DNA from: JAGNRR01 sp965230665
Lineage (GTDB): Bacteria; Bacteroidota; Bacteroidia; Chitinophagales; Chitinophagaceae
Direction of reading: 5' to 3'
Assembly: GCA_965230665.1 (NCBI GenBank)
Contig: CBDDLM010000004.1
Span: forward strand, 682,001-746,000
DNA length: 64,000 bases
Position 1 is the first letter of the stretch. Every line of letters starts with the position of its first letter. The notes beneath the pieces are model-generated. The model was not told where the DNA came from. It saw only the letters and a list, made by a program, of their open reading frames with translations, and ran no database searches. A program made the position numbers and the translations under genes. Shown piece after piece: positions 14,370 to 23,907 of this stretch.

Positions 14370-15743
14370 TTAGATAACTCCCTGGTCTAACATGGCATCG
14401 GCTACTTTTACAAAACCAGCAATGTTAGCACCTTTCACATAATTCACATACCCATTTTCCGTACCATACGCAACACAAGCCTTGTGAATATTCACCATAA
14501 TGCTATGTAGTTTTTCGTCTACCTCCTCACGAGTCCATGACATACGTAAAGAATTCTGTGACATTTCTAATCCTGAGGTCGCTACACCACCTGCATTGGA
14601 TGCTTTACCTGGTCCAAATAAAATTTTGGCTGCATGAAACTGTTCTACAGCTTCTGGTGTACAGGGCATATTCGCGCCTTCCGATATGCAGATACACTTA
14701 TTGTCTAATAACGTTTTAGCATCTGCTTCCTCCAACTCATTTTGGGTAGCACAAGGTAAGGCAATATCACAGTTTACTTTCCAAGGGCGCGCACCTTCAA
14801 AGAACTGAGCACCTGAAAATTCTTGCACATACTCACTAATGCGACCTCGTCTTACATTTTTAAGTTCCATGACCCAAGCAAGTTTATTGGCATCAATACC
14901 TTCAGGGTCATAAATATATCCTTTCGAATCAGATAAAGTAACCACTTTACCGCCCAGTTGTGTAGCTTTCTCACAAGCATATTGTGCAACATTTCCAGAT
15001 CCAGAAATCGCTACAGTCTTGCCTTCAAATGAATCTTCTTTCGTAGCTAACATTTCTTGAGCAAAGTAGACTGTTCCATACCCGGTAGCCTCTGGACGAA
15101 TTAAAGAGCCACCCCAGTTAGCTCCTTTACCTGTTAGTACACCTGTAAATTCATTCCGAATTCTTTTATACTGACCAAACATATAACCAATCTCACGCCC
15201 GCCTACACCAATATCCCCCGCGGGCACATCAGTATCTGGACCTATATGACGAGAAAGCTCGGTCATAAACGATTGACAAAAGCGCATCACCTCATTGTCC
15301 GACTTCCCTTTAGGATCAAAATCAGAACCACCTTTACCACCTCCCATAGGTAAGGTTGTCAAAGAATTTTTAAAGATTTGCTCAAAGCCCAAAAATTTCA
15401 AAATTGACAAATTCACCGAAGGGTGGAAACGTAAGCCTCCTTTATATGGCCCAATCGCCGAATTAAACTCTACCCGATACCCTCGGTTCACTTGCACATT
15501 TCCTTCATCATCTAACCAAGGCACTCGAAACATAATCGTACGTTCAGGTTCAACCAAACGTTCTAATACTTTAGCCGTTTTATACTTTGGATGCTGCTCA
15601 ATAAATGGGATAACCGTTTCGGCTACTTCCTCAACAGCTTGTAAAAACTCTGGCTGGTGCTGATCTTTTGCTTTTACCAAATCCATAAAGGCGTTGATCT
15701 TATCTTGATGAACATTTTTTTGTTCTAAAGTATCTGTACTCAT
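14370..15743 (-). CDS. gdhA: glutamate dehydrogenase, hexameric NADP-type
   Basis: 457 residues, the normal length of the small hexameric enzyme. The active-site lysine motif LPMGGGKGGSDFDP lies at 131-144 (Lys137), the substrate region YKGGLRFHPSVN at 100-111, and the Rossmann motif SGSGNVAQ near 240. It interconverts 2-oxoglutarate plus ammonia and glutamate; the sequence resembles the NADPH-dependent biosynthetic class. A -7 box lies just upstream, so it is probably a single-gene unit linked to ammonium assimilation. Confidence 0.96.
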   Translation of the reverse strand: MSTDTLEQKNVHQDKINAFMDLVKAKDQHQPEFLQAVEEVAETVIPFIEQHPKYKTAKVLERLVEPERTIMFRVPWLDDEGNVQVNRGYRVEFNSAIGPYKGGLRFHPSVNLSILKFLGFEQIFKNSLTTLPMGGGKGGSDFDPKGKSDNEVMRFCQSFMTELSRHIGPDTDVPAGDIGVGGREIGYMFGQYKRIRNEFTGVLTGKGANWGGSLIRPEATGYGTVYFAQEMLATKEDSFEGKTVAISGSGNVAQYACEKATQLGGKVVTLSDSKGYIYDPEGIDANKLAWVMELKNVRRGRISEYVQEFSGAQFFEGARPWKVNCDIALPCATQNELEEADAKTLLDNKCICISEGANMPCTPEAVEQFHAAKILFGPGKASNAGGVATSGLEMSQNSLRMSWTREEVDEKLHSIMVNIHKACVAYGTENGYVNYVKGANIAGFVKVADAMLDQGVI

Positions 15744-15759
15744 GTATAAAAAATTAGGG

Positions 15760-15767
15760 CAAAGTTA
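15760..15767 (-). promoter_or_regulatory. -7 box of the gdhA promoter
   Basis: Minus strand TAACTTTG, matching TAnnTTTG, ends 16 bases before the ATG, giving a very short leader. A -33 TTG is not clear. Confidence 0.5.
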
Positions 15768-15953
15768 GTGCCAAAGTGTGAAATTGGACGCACTAAGAAA
15801 AGCATTCTTACAGTTCAGGGATTTCAAAATATGGGATAATTAGGTATGCATATTATTACACTTGAGCCATAACACCTTCGTGTTACTCTTCTGTGTACGG
15901 GTTTCTTTAGAGTAGTGTTATATTAGCACTTACCTCAATAAAAAATAACGCTT

Positions 15954-16349
15954 ATGGTCATAACAGTTTTATTAAATCAGATATTGACACCACCAGTATG
16001 GGCTCTATTAGGAGTCATTATAGGAGGATCTCTGACTGGACTTATCAATTTCCTACTTCAAAAATCACAATTTAAACACAATAAGGAAATGTACTATCTA
16101 CAGAATCAAAGTAGAGAACAAGTTAAAGAAATTTTACTTGATCTACTAAACCATAGAAGTCATACCGATAGATCTTTTGAAGCTATTCGAAAAAGAATAG
16201 GTGGTTACAATGAAGACTCGATCAGACAGATGCTACATGAGGTAGGAGCTATCCCTTCTTCAAGAAAAGATGGAGCTGGTGAATGGTGGTACTTAAAAAC
16301 CCGAGCTCAAGAAAGAATTGAAAAGAGGAAGGCCAAAACGAATGCATAA
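15954..16349 (+). CDS. membrane-anchored protein with winged-helix-like C-terminus, 131 aa
   Basis: One N-terminal membrane segment (about 8-36, with VWALLGVIIGGSLTGLINFLL) followed by a charged cytoplasmic part. Residues 60-125 have an HTH-like look (ILLDLLNHRSHTDRSFEAIRKRIGGYNEDSIRQMLHEVGAI, then a W-W-Y-L wing). This resembles small membrane-tethered winged-helix proteins, but no named family is certain. It precedes the DUF985 cupin gene by 46 bases and may share its transcript. Confidence 0.6.
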   Translation: MVITVLLNQILTPPVWALLGVIIGGSLTGLINFLLQKSQFKHNKEMYYLQNQSREQVKEILLDLLNHRSHTDRSFEAIRKRIGGYNEDSIRQMLHEVGAIPSSRKDGAGEWWYLKTRAQERIEKRKAKTNA

Positions 16350-16395
16350 CTTCGTACAGCAATTCGACAAACAAAATACCAGTACCAACTCAATC

Positions 16396-16902
16396 ATGAA
16401 AGATAAGATCAACAACATCATAAAAACCTTAGAGCTTGCACCACACCCAGAGGGTGGGTATTTTAAAGAGACCTACAGAAGCACGGGAGAAATAGAAAAG
16501 AATAGTCTACCGTATGAATATAACGAGAAAAGGAACTACTCTACTTGTATTTATTTTTTGCTCACCTCAGGTAACTTCTCAGCCTTACATAGAATTAAGC
16601 AAGATGAAATCTGGCATTTTTATGATGGTTCACCAATTCGTTTACATATGATCTCAACAGAAGGGATTCATACTATTCAACTTATTGGTCGCGACCTCAA
16701 GAATGGCGAAACCCCGCAATTTGTAGTACCTGGTGGTTATTGGTTTGCGGCCGAAGTTTTAGAAAAGGACAGCTATTCTCTGGTTGGCTGTACAGTATCA
16801 CCTGGTTTTAGCTTTGACGACTTTGAACTTAAGAACAGTCAAGAACTCACTCTTTTGTTTCCTCAACATGCGGACCTTATATCGAGACTCACCCATGAAT
16901 AA
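16396..16902 (+). CDS. cupin superfamily protein, DUF985
   Basis: 168 residues from the ATG at 16396; the longer frame overlaps the preceding gene. Typical DUF985 features: LELAPHPEGGYFKETYRS at the start, STCIYFLLTSGNFSALHRIKQDEIWHFYDGSPIRL in the middle and VPGGYWFAAE, then GCTVSPGFSFDDFEL near the end. DUF985 proteins are single-domain RmlC-like cupins; several are sugar-nucleotide epimerase-like in fold, but the substrate is generally unknown. His residues of the cupin motif (HRIKQDEIWHF) could bind a metal. Confidence 0.88.
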   Translation: MKDKINNIIKTLELAPHPEGGYFKETYRSTGEIEKNSLPYEYNEKRNYSTCIYFLLTSGNFSALHRIKQDEIWHFYDGSPIRLHMISTEGIHTIQLIGRDLKNGETPQFVVPGGYWFAAEVLEKDSYSLVGCTVSPGFSFDDFELKNSQELTLLFPQHADLISRLTHE

Positions 16903-16941
16903 GGGAAAAGCACTAACTTTAATACAGCCGCTTACCCTGCT

Positions 16942-18036
16942 ATGAAACGAATCATCATCTTCTTTTTGCTTACCGTTTTTCCCTACTCAACAGTATGCTG
17001 CCAACCTCTGGATACCATAGATGTACAAACTTATATGGTAAAGCCAGCACATTATATCATCCCTAAATCTAATGCTCTAATCAAGATTGATGGCCTTGCC
17101 AACGAAGGTAGCTGGCAAAACACAGGTTTTACGAAAAATTTCATCGATATAGAAGGTATTAAAAAACCAAAATTTGACACCCGCGTCAAGATGTTATGGG
17201 ATAATAATTATCTATACATCTACGCCGAATTAGAAGAACCACACATTTGGGGGAATATTAAGGAACGCGATGACGTGATTTATTACAATAATGACTTCGA
17301 AGTCTTTATCGACCCATCAGGTCAAGCAAAAAACTACGGTGAGATTGAAATCAATGCGCTGAATACAGTATGGGATTTATACTTGAATAAACCTTATCGC
17401 GTGGGAGGTTTTGCCAATTTTCATTGGAACCTAGATCAACTTAAGTCAGCCGTAAAAATCTATGGCACTCTTAATAAGCCTGATGACATTGATTCACTTT
17501 GGACTATGGAGATGGCTATCCCACTCGAACCGCTTATACAGTTAAAGAATCGTCCTCGATCTCAACCTAAGGAGGGAGAACAATGGCGCATGAATTTTTC
17601 TCGAGTTGAATGGGATTTTGATGTAGTAGATGGCCAATACGACCGAAAAAGACAAGATGGTATTTATAAATCTGAATACAACTGGGTATGGAGTAATCAA
17701 AAAGTGATTAATATGCATGAGCCCGAAAAGTGGGGTTATGTGCAATTCACCCAAGAACCAACAGCACAAGAAATTGTTTATCGAGCCGATGAAGATCAAG
17801 CCATCAAACAAGCCCTATTTGCCCTGTTTAGACAAACTAAGAATGGTAAACTAAAGCGCTTACTAAAAAAGAAACAAGCATATCAGCATATCTTCGTACT
17901 TCAATACGGCAGAGCAAAGTATGTCAAAGTTACTTTCAATCGAACTAATTTTGGTTTTGAGTATGGCCTTAAAAGTCCGATTTCCCGAGCTACTTATTTT
18001 ATAAATGAAGAAGGTGTATTAAAAGAGAATCCATGA
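16942..18036 (+). CDS. secreted CBM9-like carbohydrate-binding protein
   Basis: 364 residues with a signal peptide (1-20, MKRIIIFFLLTVFPYSTVCC). Residues about 45-270 match the CBM9-like domain found in Bacteroidota: IDGLANEGSWQNTGFTKNFIDIEG, VKMLWDNNYLYIYAELEEP, NNDFEVFIDPSG, then EGEQWRMNFSRVEWDF and WGYVQF. The C-terminal 90 residues look like a separate small domain. It overlaps the GHL10 glycosidase gene by four bases, so both probably work together on an extracellular or periplasmic sugar polymer; the target is unknown. Confidence 0.82.
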   Translation: MKRIIIFFLLTVFPYSTVCCQPLDTIDVQTYMVKPAHYIIPKSNALIKIDGLANEGSWQNTGFTKNFIDIEGIKKPKFDTRVKMLWDNNYLYIYAELEEPHIWGNIKERDDVIYYNNDFEVFIDPSGQAKNYGEIEINALNTVWDLYLNKPYRVGGFANFHWNLDQLKSAVKIYGTLNKPDDIDSLWTMEMAIPLEPLIQLKNRPRSQPKEGEQWRMNFSRVEWDFDVVDGQYDRKRQDGIYKSEYNWVWSNQKVINMHEPEKWGYVQFTQEPTAQEIVYRADEDQAIKQALFALFRQTKNGKLKRLLKKKQAYQHIFVLQYGRAKYVKVTFNRTNFGFEYGLKSPISRATYFINEEGVLKENP

Positions 18037-19112
18037 GAAAGCTACTCCTATTACCCAGTATCCTTTTCTTCTTTTCTTGTCAGAACAATGTCGCACATGA
18101 TGAATTGACAAAAGAAAAGCTTTTTACTTTTTCTACTTGGACACAGGGCGGTAAGGAATTTGATGTCGAAGTTTGGAATAAGAAGTTTGCCCTTTACGAT
18201 TCGCTTGGTATAACCGAAGTATTAGTTGGAGCAGGGGCCGAACGCTTAGCACAGATTGTTCCTTTAGCACAAAAACATAATATAAAAATACACGCTTGGC
18301 TATGGACACTCAATCGCCCTAATGATACCATAGCAAACAAACATCCTGAATGGTATGCAGTAAACAGAAAGGGACAAAACTCTTTGGAATATAGAGCTTA
18401 TGTAGATTACTACCAATGGCTCAGCCCTTTTCACCCTGATGCTAGAGAATATATTAAAAACAAGCTTAGAGAACTGGTAAAAGTCAAAGGTCTTGCCTCT
18501 ATTCATTTAGATTATGTACGCTATGTTGATGTTATACTCGGTGCCGATTTACAACCCAAATATGGTTTAATACAAGACCACGAAATGCCAGAGTATGATT
18601 ATGGCTACCACCCTATTGCACGAGAAGGATTTAAGAATCTATTTGAAAAAGACCCTATAGATTTTGAACATCCCGAATTAAGCACAGAATGGCGACAGTA
18701 TAGACTGAATGCGATTACAACATTGGTTAATGAATTGGCAGATATTGCTCATGAACACCAGCACAAGATTACTGCAGCCGTATTTCCTTTTCCAGAAATG
18801 TCACGTCAAATGGTACGGCAAGCCTGGGACAATTGGAACTTGGATGCAGCCTACCCTATGCTTTATCAGAACTTTTATCGCGAAAACATCAACTGGATTG
18901 GTTTTGCTACCGAACAAGGTGTGCGAGCTGTAGACTTCCCTATCCATGCTGGACTCTATGCACCAGCACTTCAAAACCCAAATGATTTTGAGCAAGCCAT
19001 TCGGCTTGTACAAGAAAAGGGGGCAAGAGGTATTTCTATTTTTACTGCCGACAACTTAAATTCTGATCAAAAAGCAGTTTTGCAAAAACTAAAAAATACG
19101 CTTACAAAATAA
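18033..19112 (+). CDS. GHL10-type glycoside hydrolase, lipoprotein
   Basis: 359 residues with a lipoprotein signal (LLLPSILFFFSC, Cys at 16). The rest is a TIM-barrel of the GHL10 family: EVLVGAGAERLAQIVPLAQKHNIKIHAWLW, the WYAVNRKGQNSLEY segment, LDYVRYVD near residue 164 with the conserved Asp, and AAYPMLYQNFY. These resemble family-10 xylanase-like barrels, but enzyme activity has not been settled for most members. Start overlaps the CBM9 gene (ATGA). Likely anchored to a membrane facing the periplasm or outside. Confidence 0.82.
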   Translation: MRKLLLLPSILFFFSCQNNVAHDELTKEKLFTFSTWTQGGKEFDVEVWNKKFALYDSLGITEVLVGAGAERLAQIVPLAQKHNIKIHAWLWTLNRPNDTIANKHPEWYAVNRKGQNSLEYRAYVDYYQWLSPFHPDAREYIKNKLRELVKVKGLASIHLDYVRYVDVILGADLQPKYGLIQDHEMPEYDYGYHPIAREGFKNLFEKDPIDFEHPELSTEWRQYRLNAITTLVNELADIAHEHQHKITAAVFPFPEMSRQMVRQAWDNWNLDAAYPMLYQNFYRENINWIGFATEQGVRAVDFPIHAGLYAPALQNPNDFEQAIRLVQEKGARGISIFTADNLNSDQKAVLQKLKNTLTK

Positions 19113-19199
19113 TATTTATTAATCTAAGCAACGGAAGACCAGTCCATTTAGAATATTTCTTTTTACAAAGACAACATATTATATTTGGTTATGCCCGTC

Positions 19200-20267
19200 A
19201 TGTATACCCTCAAACAATTTCGAATAAAAGAACTTTTCTTTATACTTGTATTGAGCCTCTGTTTGCTTAGTTGTACAAACTCGAGTAACCAAAAAAATAC
19301 TACGACCAATAACTACTTAGATTATTCTGGCCGAGCAGATCAATTGAGTGGTGGCGTTCGTATGATTCCTATTAAAACAACTTCTGGAGAGTTTAAAGTC
19401 TGGACGAAGCGCGTAGGTAACAACCCAAGTATAAAAGTTCTGTTACTGCACGGCGGCCCTGGCATAACTCACGAATATTTTGAATCATTTGACTCTTATT
19501 TCCCGAATGCAGGAATAGAATATTACTATTATGATCAGCTTGAATCTTTTTATAGCGATCAACCAAGCGACAGCAGCTTATGGACAATTGATCGATTTGT
19601 GGATGAAGTGGAACAAGTTCGAAAAGCACTAGGACTGAATAAAGATAATTTTTATCTCTTCGGAAATTCATGGGGTGGCATACTCGGTATTGAATATGCG
19701 TTGAAGCACCAAGAACATTTAAAAGGTTTGATCATATCAAATATGGTATCCTCCATTCCAGCTTACAATCAATATGCCAATGAGGTATTGGGACCGCAAC
19801 TTCCACCTGCCGTTTTGAAAGAAGTAAAGGATTTAGAAGCTAAAGGGGCATACAATACACCCAGATATAGTGAACTTCTTTTTGAACACTATTATACAAA
19901 ACACATTCTTAGAAAACCATTGTCAGAGTGGCCAGACCCCGTAAACAGAGCATTTAAACACATCAACTCAAAATTATATGTCGCCGTACAAGGTCCTAGC
20001 GAATTTGGTATTGTAGGCAACGTGACCCTGCAAGGTTGGGACCGAAGTCAAGATTTACATAAGATCACAGTACCCACATTAACAATCGGTGCGAAATTTG
20101 ATACTATGGACCCTGAACATATGAAATGGATGGCAGATCAGCTTCCGAAAGGCCATCACTTATATTGCCCGAACGGTAGCCACCTAACTTTTTACGATGA
20201 TCAAGCAAATTTTTTTCCTGGTCTAATTCAATTTATTCAAAATGTGGATCAGGGTAAAATTAAATAG
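19200..20267 (+). CDS. prolyl aminopeptidase-like alpha/beta hydrolase, lipoprotein
   Basis: Start set at the ATG at 19200 (MYTLKQFRIKELFFILVLSLCLLSC); an ATG at 19191 and a TTG at 19185 are also in frame. A lipobox ends in Cys about residue 25. The enzyme core shows HGGPG (oxyanion region) and GNSWGGILG (nucleophile Ser) with a later Asp (KFDTMDP) and His (NGSHLTF), the full triad of S33 proline iminopeptidases. It would remove N-terminal proline from peptides. It is transcribed alone. Assignment to family is firm, substrate less so. Confidence 0.85.
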   Translation: MYTLKQFRIKELFFILVLSLCLLSCTNSSNQKNTTTNNYLDYSGRADQLSGGVRMIPIKTTSGEFKVWTKRVGNNPSIKVLLLHGGPGITHEYFESFDSYFPNAGIEYYYYDQLESFYSDQPSDSSLWTIDRFVDEVEQVRKALGLNKDNFYLFGNSWGGILGIEYALKHQEHLKGLIISNMVSSIPAYNQYANEVLGPQLPPAVLKEVKDLEAKGAYNTPRYSELLFEHYYTKHILRKPLSEWPDPVNRAFKHINSKLYVAVQGPSEFGIVGNVTLQGWDRSQDLHKITVPTLTIGAKFDTMDPEHMKWMADQLPKGHHLYCPNGSHLTFYDDQANFFPGLIQFIQNVDQGKIK

Positions 20268-20285
20268 CCCCTTGGAGTAGAAACT

Positions 20286-21323
20286 TTATATATGAATATG
20301 ATGTCTAATCCAATCGTACAATTTCTCTAACCAATGCTTTAGTTCGTCCTCTACAGGATTAAAGTGTGCTCCATCAAAAAAACGAACTGGACGAGGCGCG
20401 TACAAATGAGGCCATTCTTCTTGTTCTTTTTTCGAATAGGGCGGTCCATGATGCGCGTCAATAGACTTTCTCCATTTCTCCGCATGTGCTTGCCATTCTT
20501 GCTGGTTAACGAGTTGTGGTTCTGTAAACCAAACATTCCAAGTGAGTACATTATTCGGGGCAAGCATATTGCCAGAACCAAGATTAAACCCATCCATTAA
20601 AAGTTGATTAAAATCATCAACGATATCGTGGTTTTTCTTCTCGATCTTACCAATCTCAACCCCCAAGTTAGCTACAGTATAAAACCCGCGTTCATGATAG
20701 TGCTTTGCAAAATCTGGGCTTTTAAAGACATCGCTTTCGCCTCTCCGAATAGGAAACTTGGAATGATGTGGAGGGTTTGGATCAAATGTATTGATTAAAA
20801 CAGCATGCTTCTTAGAAAGGGGCATTTCAGGAAACAAGTATTGCAAATAAGGCCAGGCTTCCTTCAGTAAATTTCCTTGATGTTGACTTGGTGTCAACCA
20901 AACTCTAGGTTGAACAGTCATTTCAGCTGCCATTTGCCGCTGATTCAAATCGTCCGATTCATTTACCCATCCTCTAACACCTGTAACGGTTACCTCAACA
21001 TTCAAACATACTTCGTCCAAAATCCATACACCTTGTTGTGGACAAATAATGGAGTATACTCTACCCGTGTCTGTATAACCTAATCGAGATATAAAAGGAG
21101 AAAACATCTGAAAACATCTGCTTGCTTCATCACCAGGTTCTGTTTGCCAACTAAACTCAGGCCAACGAACTCCTTGTTGTCTTTTCAAAAGTGGTACATG
21201 CGCCATATTATGCATCATAGGTAAGGATGACAAATTAGGGTTTGGGTAAGCAAAATCAGGGTTTGATTCTGCAAACCCACCTATCCAACCAGGTGGGATA
21301 GGTGGTAACTTAGAAGTTTTCAT
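20286..21323 (-). CDS. unrecognised 345-aa protein
   Basis: A soluble, Pro/Trp/His-rich protein (starts PPIPPGWIGGFAESN; later PEFSWQTEPGDEASRCF, PNPPHHSKFPIRRGES and YAPRPVRFFDGAHFNPVEDELKHW in separate places). No signal peptide, no membrane span, no motif I can match. Repeated His-rich and acidic stretches could bind a metal. It sits convergent with the peptidase gene and upstream of nothing obvious. It reads as a complete, conserved-looking gene of unknown function. Confidence 0.6.
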   Translation of the reverse strand: MKTSKLPPIPPGWIGGFAESNPDFAYPNPNLSSLPMMHNMAHVPLLKRQQGVRWPEFSWQTEPGDEASRCFQMFSPFISRLGYTDTGRVYSIICPQQGVWILDEVCLNVEVTVTGVRGWVNESDDLNQRQMAAEMTVQPRVWLTPSQHQGNLLKEAWPYLQYLFPEMPLSKKHAVLINTFDPNPPHHSKFPIRRGESDVFKSPDFAKHYHERGFYTVANLGVEIGKIEKKNHDIVDDFNQLLMDGFNLGSGNMLAPNNVLTWNVWFTEPQLVNQQEWQAHAEKWRKSIDAHHGPPYSKKEQEEWPHLYAPRPVRFFDGAHFNPVEDELKHWLEKLYDWIRHHIHI

Positions 21324-21583
21324 AGGTTGATTCTTTTAAGGATTGCAGTTAACTTGGAATAGCTAAGTTAAATTGATAATCTCACTCTAGAAATAACACA
21401 TTAGTGTGAGTTGATAAAGCTGTTCCTAATTTTACCCTATCATCTTGAATAAAGAGTTTTCCAACATTTTTTATGAAAGACAGTATAAACTTTGAACTTG
21501 AATATCCCTGTCCTATAGAAACAGTATGAAGAGAGCACTTACTGATTCAAAGGCTATGAGTACTTGACTTATACCCTATTTTT

Positions 21584-22573
21584 TTATCGTAGCCATTCTT
21601 CGGCGTTCTTACACAAGAACAGCTCTTGCTGCGCGTCATTTACAGCTAATTGTTCTATAAGTTTACCAGGATGGTGCTCCCCTAATGGAAACGGGTAATC
21701 ACTCCCGCAACAAATACGATCCTCACCGATTACTTTAACCAATAAGTCGAAAGAATCTCTATCGTGTACCAAGCTATCTACCCAGAAATGTCCTAAATAA
21801 TCTCTTGGACTCTTGTTATTATCTATTGCGACCAAATCGGGACGCACATCAAAGCCATGTTGTAAACGACCTATGGTTGCCGGAAACTCTCCTCCTCCAT
21901 GAGCAAAGGCAAATTTAACCTTAGGAAACTTCTCAAAAACGCCTCCAAAAATCAGGGAGCTTATAGCACGGCTAGTTTCAGCAGGCATTCCTACTAACCA
22001 AGGAAGCCAATATTTTTGAATATGTTCGGAACCCATCATCTCCCAGGGATGCACAAATATGCTACAACCTAGCTCTTCGGCTGCCGCCCAAAAAGGGTGA
22101 AAACGCTCTTCGTTTAAATTGAGTTGATTTACATTCGATCCAATTTCAATACCTGGCATTTTTAGTTGCTTGACTACACGCTCCATTTCCTTAATCGCCA
22201 AATCCACATCCTGCATTGGAACCGTTCCCAACCCAATGAATCTATCCGGATAATGGTCTACACATTGCGCAATATGATCATTTAAAAATCGCGAGGTGTC
22301 ATGCCCATGTTCTGGCTTCGCCCAATAATTAAAAAGCACTGGAATAGTAGAAAGTACCTGTACGTCTACATCAGTACTATCCATATCGATTATTCGATCT
22401 TTAGGTTCCCAACAATTACTTTCTATTTCTCTAAAAAATCGATCTCCTTTCATCATTTTGGCACAGCACGGTTTGTGATGCTCAAGCCAAATAAATTCAC
22501 CGTAGCCGAACTTTTCAAACCAGTTTGGCATTTTCTCGGGCATTATATGTGTGTGGATATCAATCTTTTTCAA
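21584..22573 (-). CDS. ACMSD-type amidohydrolase (2-amino-3-carboxymuconate-semialdehyde decarboxylase-like)
   Basis: 329 residues. Metal-ligand motif IDIHTHIMPE at 4-13, a middle HP motif (FVHPWEMMG), the HGGGEFPATIGRLQHG segment with another His, and GSDYPFPLGE with the catalytic Asp near residue 291. This set fits ACMSD, a zinc enzyme that branches tryptophan degradation away from NAD synthesis. No other kynurenine-pathway gene is in the window, so the precise substrate is not shown by context. A general amidohydrolase-2 decarboxylase is the alternative. Confidence 0.82.
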   Translation of the reverse strand: MKKIDIHTHIMPEKMPNWFEKFGYGEFIWLEHHKPCCAKMMKGDRFFREIESNCWEPKDRIIDMDSTDVDVQVLSTIPVLFNYWAKPEHGHDTSRFLNDHIAQCVDHYPDRFIGLGTVPMQDVDLAIKEMERVVKQLKMPGIEIGSNVNQLNLNEERFHPFWAAAEELGCSIFVHPWEMMGSEHIQKYWLPWLVGMPAETSRAISSLIFGGVFEKFPKVKFAFAHGGGEFPATIGRLQHGFDVRPDLVAIDNNKSPRDYLGHFWVDSLVHDRDSFDLLVKVIGEDRICCGSDYPFPLGEHHPGKLIEQLAVNDAQQELFLCKNAEEWLR

Positions 22574-22672
22574 ACTCTCAATTTTGGGTAAAAATAATAA
22601 ATCCTAGCCCGCAATATAAAAAAGCGAGTGCATTGTTTTAACTCTTACACATTCGAAGTATTTTTACGCCTT

Positions 22673-23548
22673 ATGGCAAGCAGCAGCCGTCCCAAAAGAA
22701 ATAAACGTGGCAAGGCCAATTATATTTATTCCATCATTGGTGTGGCGCTGGTATTATTCCTACTAGGTATCTTAGGTTGGATTGTTATTTATGCATCAAA
22801 GCTTACCAACGCCTTAAAAGAGAATATCGAAATCCAGGTAATTTTTAATGATTCTACTAAAGAGACCAAAGCCACTCAGTTAAAAGACATTTTAGACAAA
22901 CAGGGTTTTACAAAAAGTAGCGAGTATATTTCTAAAGAACAGGCTGCGGAGATTTACAAAAATGACTTCGGCGAAGACATGGTGCAACTATTGGAGTATA
23001 ACCCGCTGTATAGCTCTATTAATGTGCACTTGCATAGTAATTATGTCAATACGGACAGCCTTGTTAAAATAAAACGCTTCATTGAACAGAGCAATATTGT
23101 TCGAGAAGTAAACTATCAGAAGAATCTTGTAGACGCTATGGTGAGTAATGTACAGAAGATTAGTATCGTGTTACTGATCATATCGCTACTACTTATTTTT
23201 GCCGTGGTATTTCTTATTGACAATACAATTCGCTTGGCAATGTTTAGCAATCGATTCTTGATTAAAACAATGCAGATGGTAGGTGCAACGCGCAAATTCA
23301 TTGCCAAACCATTTATTAAACGAAGTGTGATCAATGGTGTAATTAGTGGTATTCTGGCCGCTGTTGCAATATTGGGTATCCGAATGAGTGTAGAAAAATG
23401 GATTCCAGAACTTAAAACCATTTCTAATAATACTCAACTACTATTACTTTGCTTAGGCATTGTGTTCCTGGGCGTATTGATTTCTTATATTAGTACGAGT
23501 AGAGCTGTTGTGAAATATTTAAAAACCCAATTAGACGATCTTTATTAA
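22673..23548 (+). CDS. ftsX: cell-division ABC-transporter permease FtsX
   Basis: 291 residues from the ATG at 22673 (MASSSRPKRNKRGK); the longer upstream frame is unlikely. A basic cytoplasmic start, a first membrane segment (about 20-42), an extracytoplasmic domain with LKDILDKQGFTKSSEYISKEQAAEIYKNDFG, and three C-terminal membrane segments with MVGATRKFIAKPF, which is the FtsX permease pattern. With FtsE (not here) it activates septal peptidoglycan hydrolases. Followed by DUF3098 and uppP, an order shared with other Bacteroidota. Confidence 0.93.
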   Translation: MASSSRPKRNKRGKANYIYSIIGVALVLFLLGILGWIVIYASKLTNALKENIEIQVIFNDSTKETKATQLKDILDKQGFTKSSEYISKEQAAEIYKNDFGEDMVQLLEYNPLYSSINVHLHSNYVNTDSLVKIKRFIEQSNIVREVNYQKNLVDAMVSNVQKISIVLLIISLLLIFAVVFLIDNTIRLAMFSNRFLIKTMQMVGATRKFIAKPFIKRSVINGVISGILAAVAILGIRMSVEKWIPELKTISNNTQLLLLCLGIVFLGVLISYISTSRAVVKYLKTQLDDLY

Positions 23549-23568
23549 TTTATCCTAACTTTATATTT

Positions 23569-23895
23569 ATGTCGAAGAAGAAAAACCTGAAACAAAAGCT
23601 AAAAGAGGTACATGCTGAAGTAGAAGAAATTAAAACAGCTGGACAAACTGGAGAGCAATCTATGCCTGCGGATGGAATGCTTTTTCATAAGGAAAATTAT
23701 ATCTTAATGGGAGCTGGTCTGGTCCTTATTTTAATTGGTTTTGTATTAATGGCTGGTGGTAAAAGTCCTGACCCTAATGTCTACGACTATGACGCTCTGT
23801 TTGGTTTCAGAAGAATTACCTTAGCTCCGATTCTTGTATTGCTTGGTTTTGCTGTAGAGGGGTATGCTATCTTTAAGACGCCAAAGAAGGCTTAA
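23569..23895 (+). CDS. DUF3098 family membrane protein
   Basis: 108 residues. After a charged cytoplasmic start (coiled-coil-like KLKEVHAEVEEIKT) come two membrane segments (about 45-65 and 83-101) linked by the signature SPDPNVYDYDALFGFRRITLAPI. DUF3098 is a Bacteroidota family lying between ftsX and uppP in many genomes; function unknown, a link to cell envelope or division is inferred from this constant position. Spacing of 20 bases from ftsX and 12 bases to uppP indicates one operon. Confidence 0.9.
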   Translation: MSKKKNLKQKLKEVHAEVEEIKTAGQTGEQSMPADGMLFHKENYILMGAGLVLILIGFVLMAGGKSPDPNVYDYDALFGFRRITLAPILVLLGFAVEGYAIFKTPKKA

Positions 23896-23907
23896 TCATT
23901 CTTCTCT

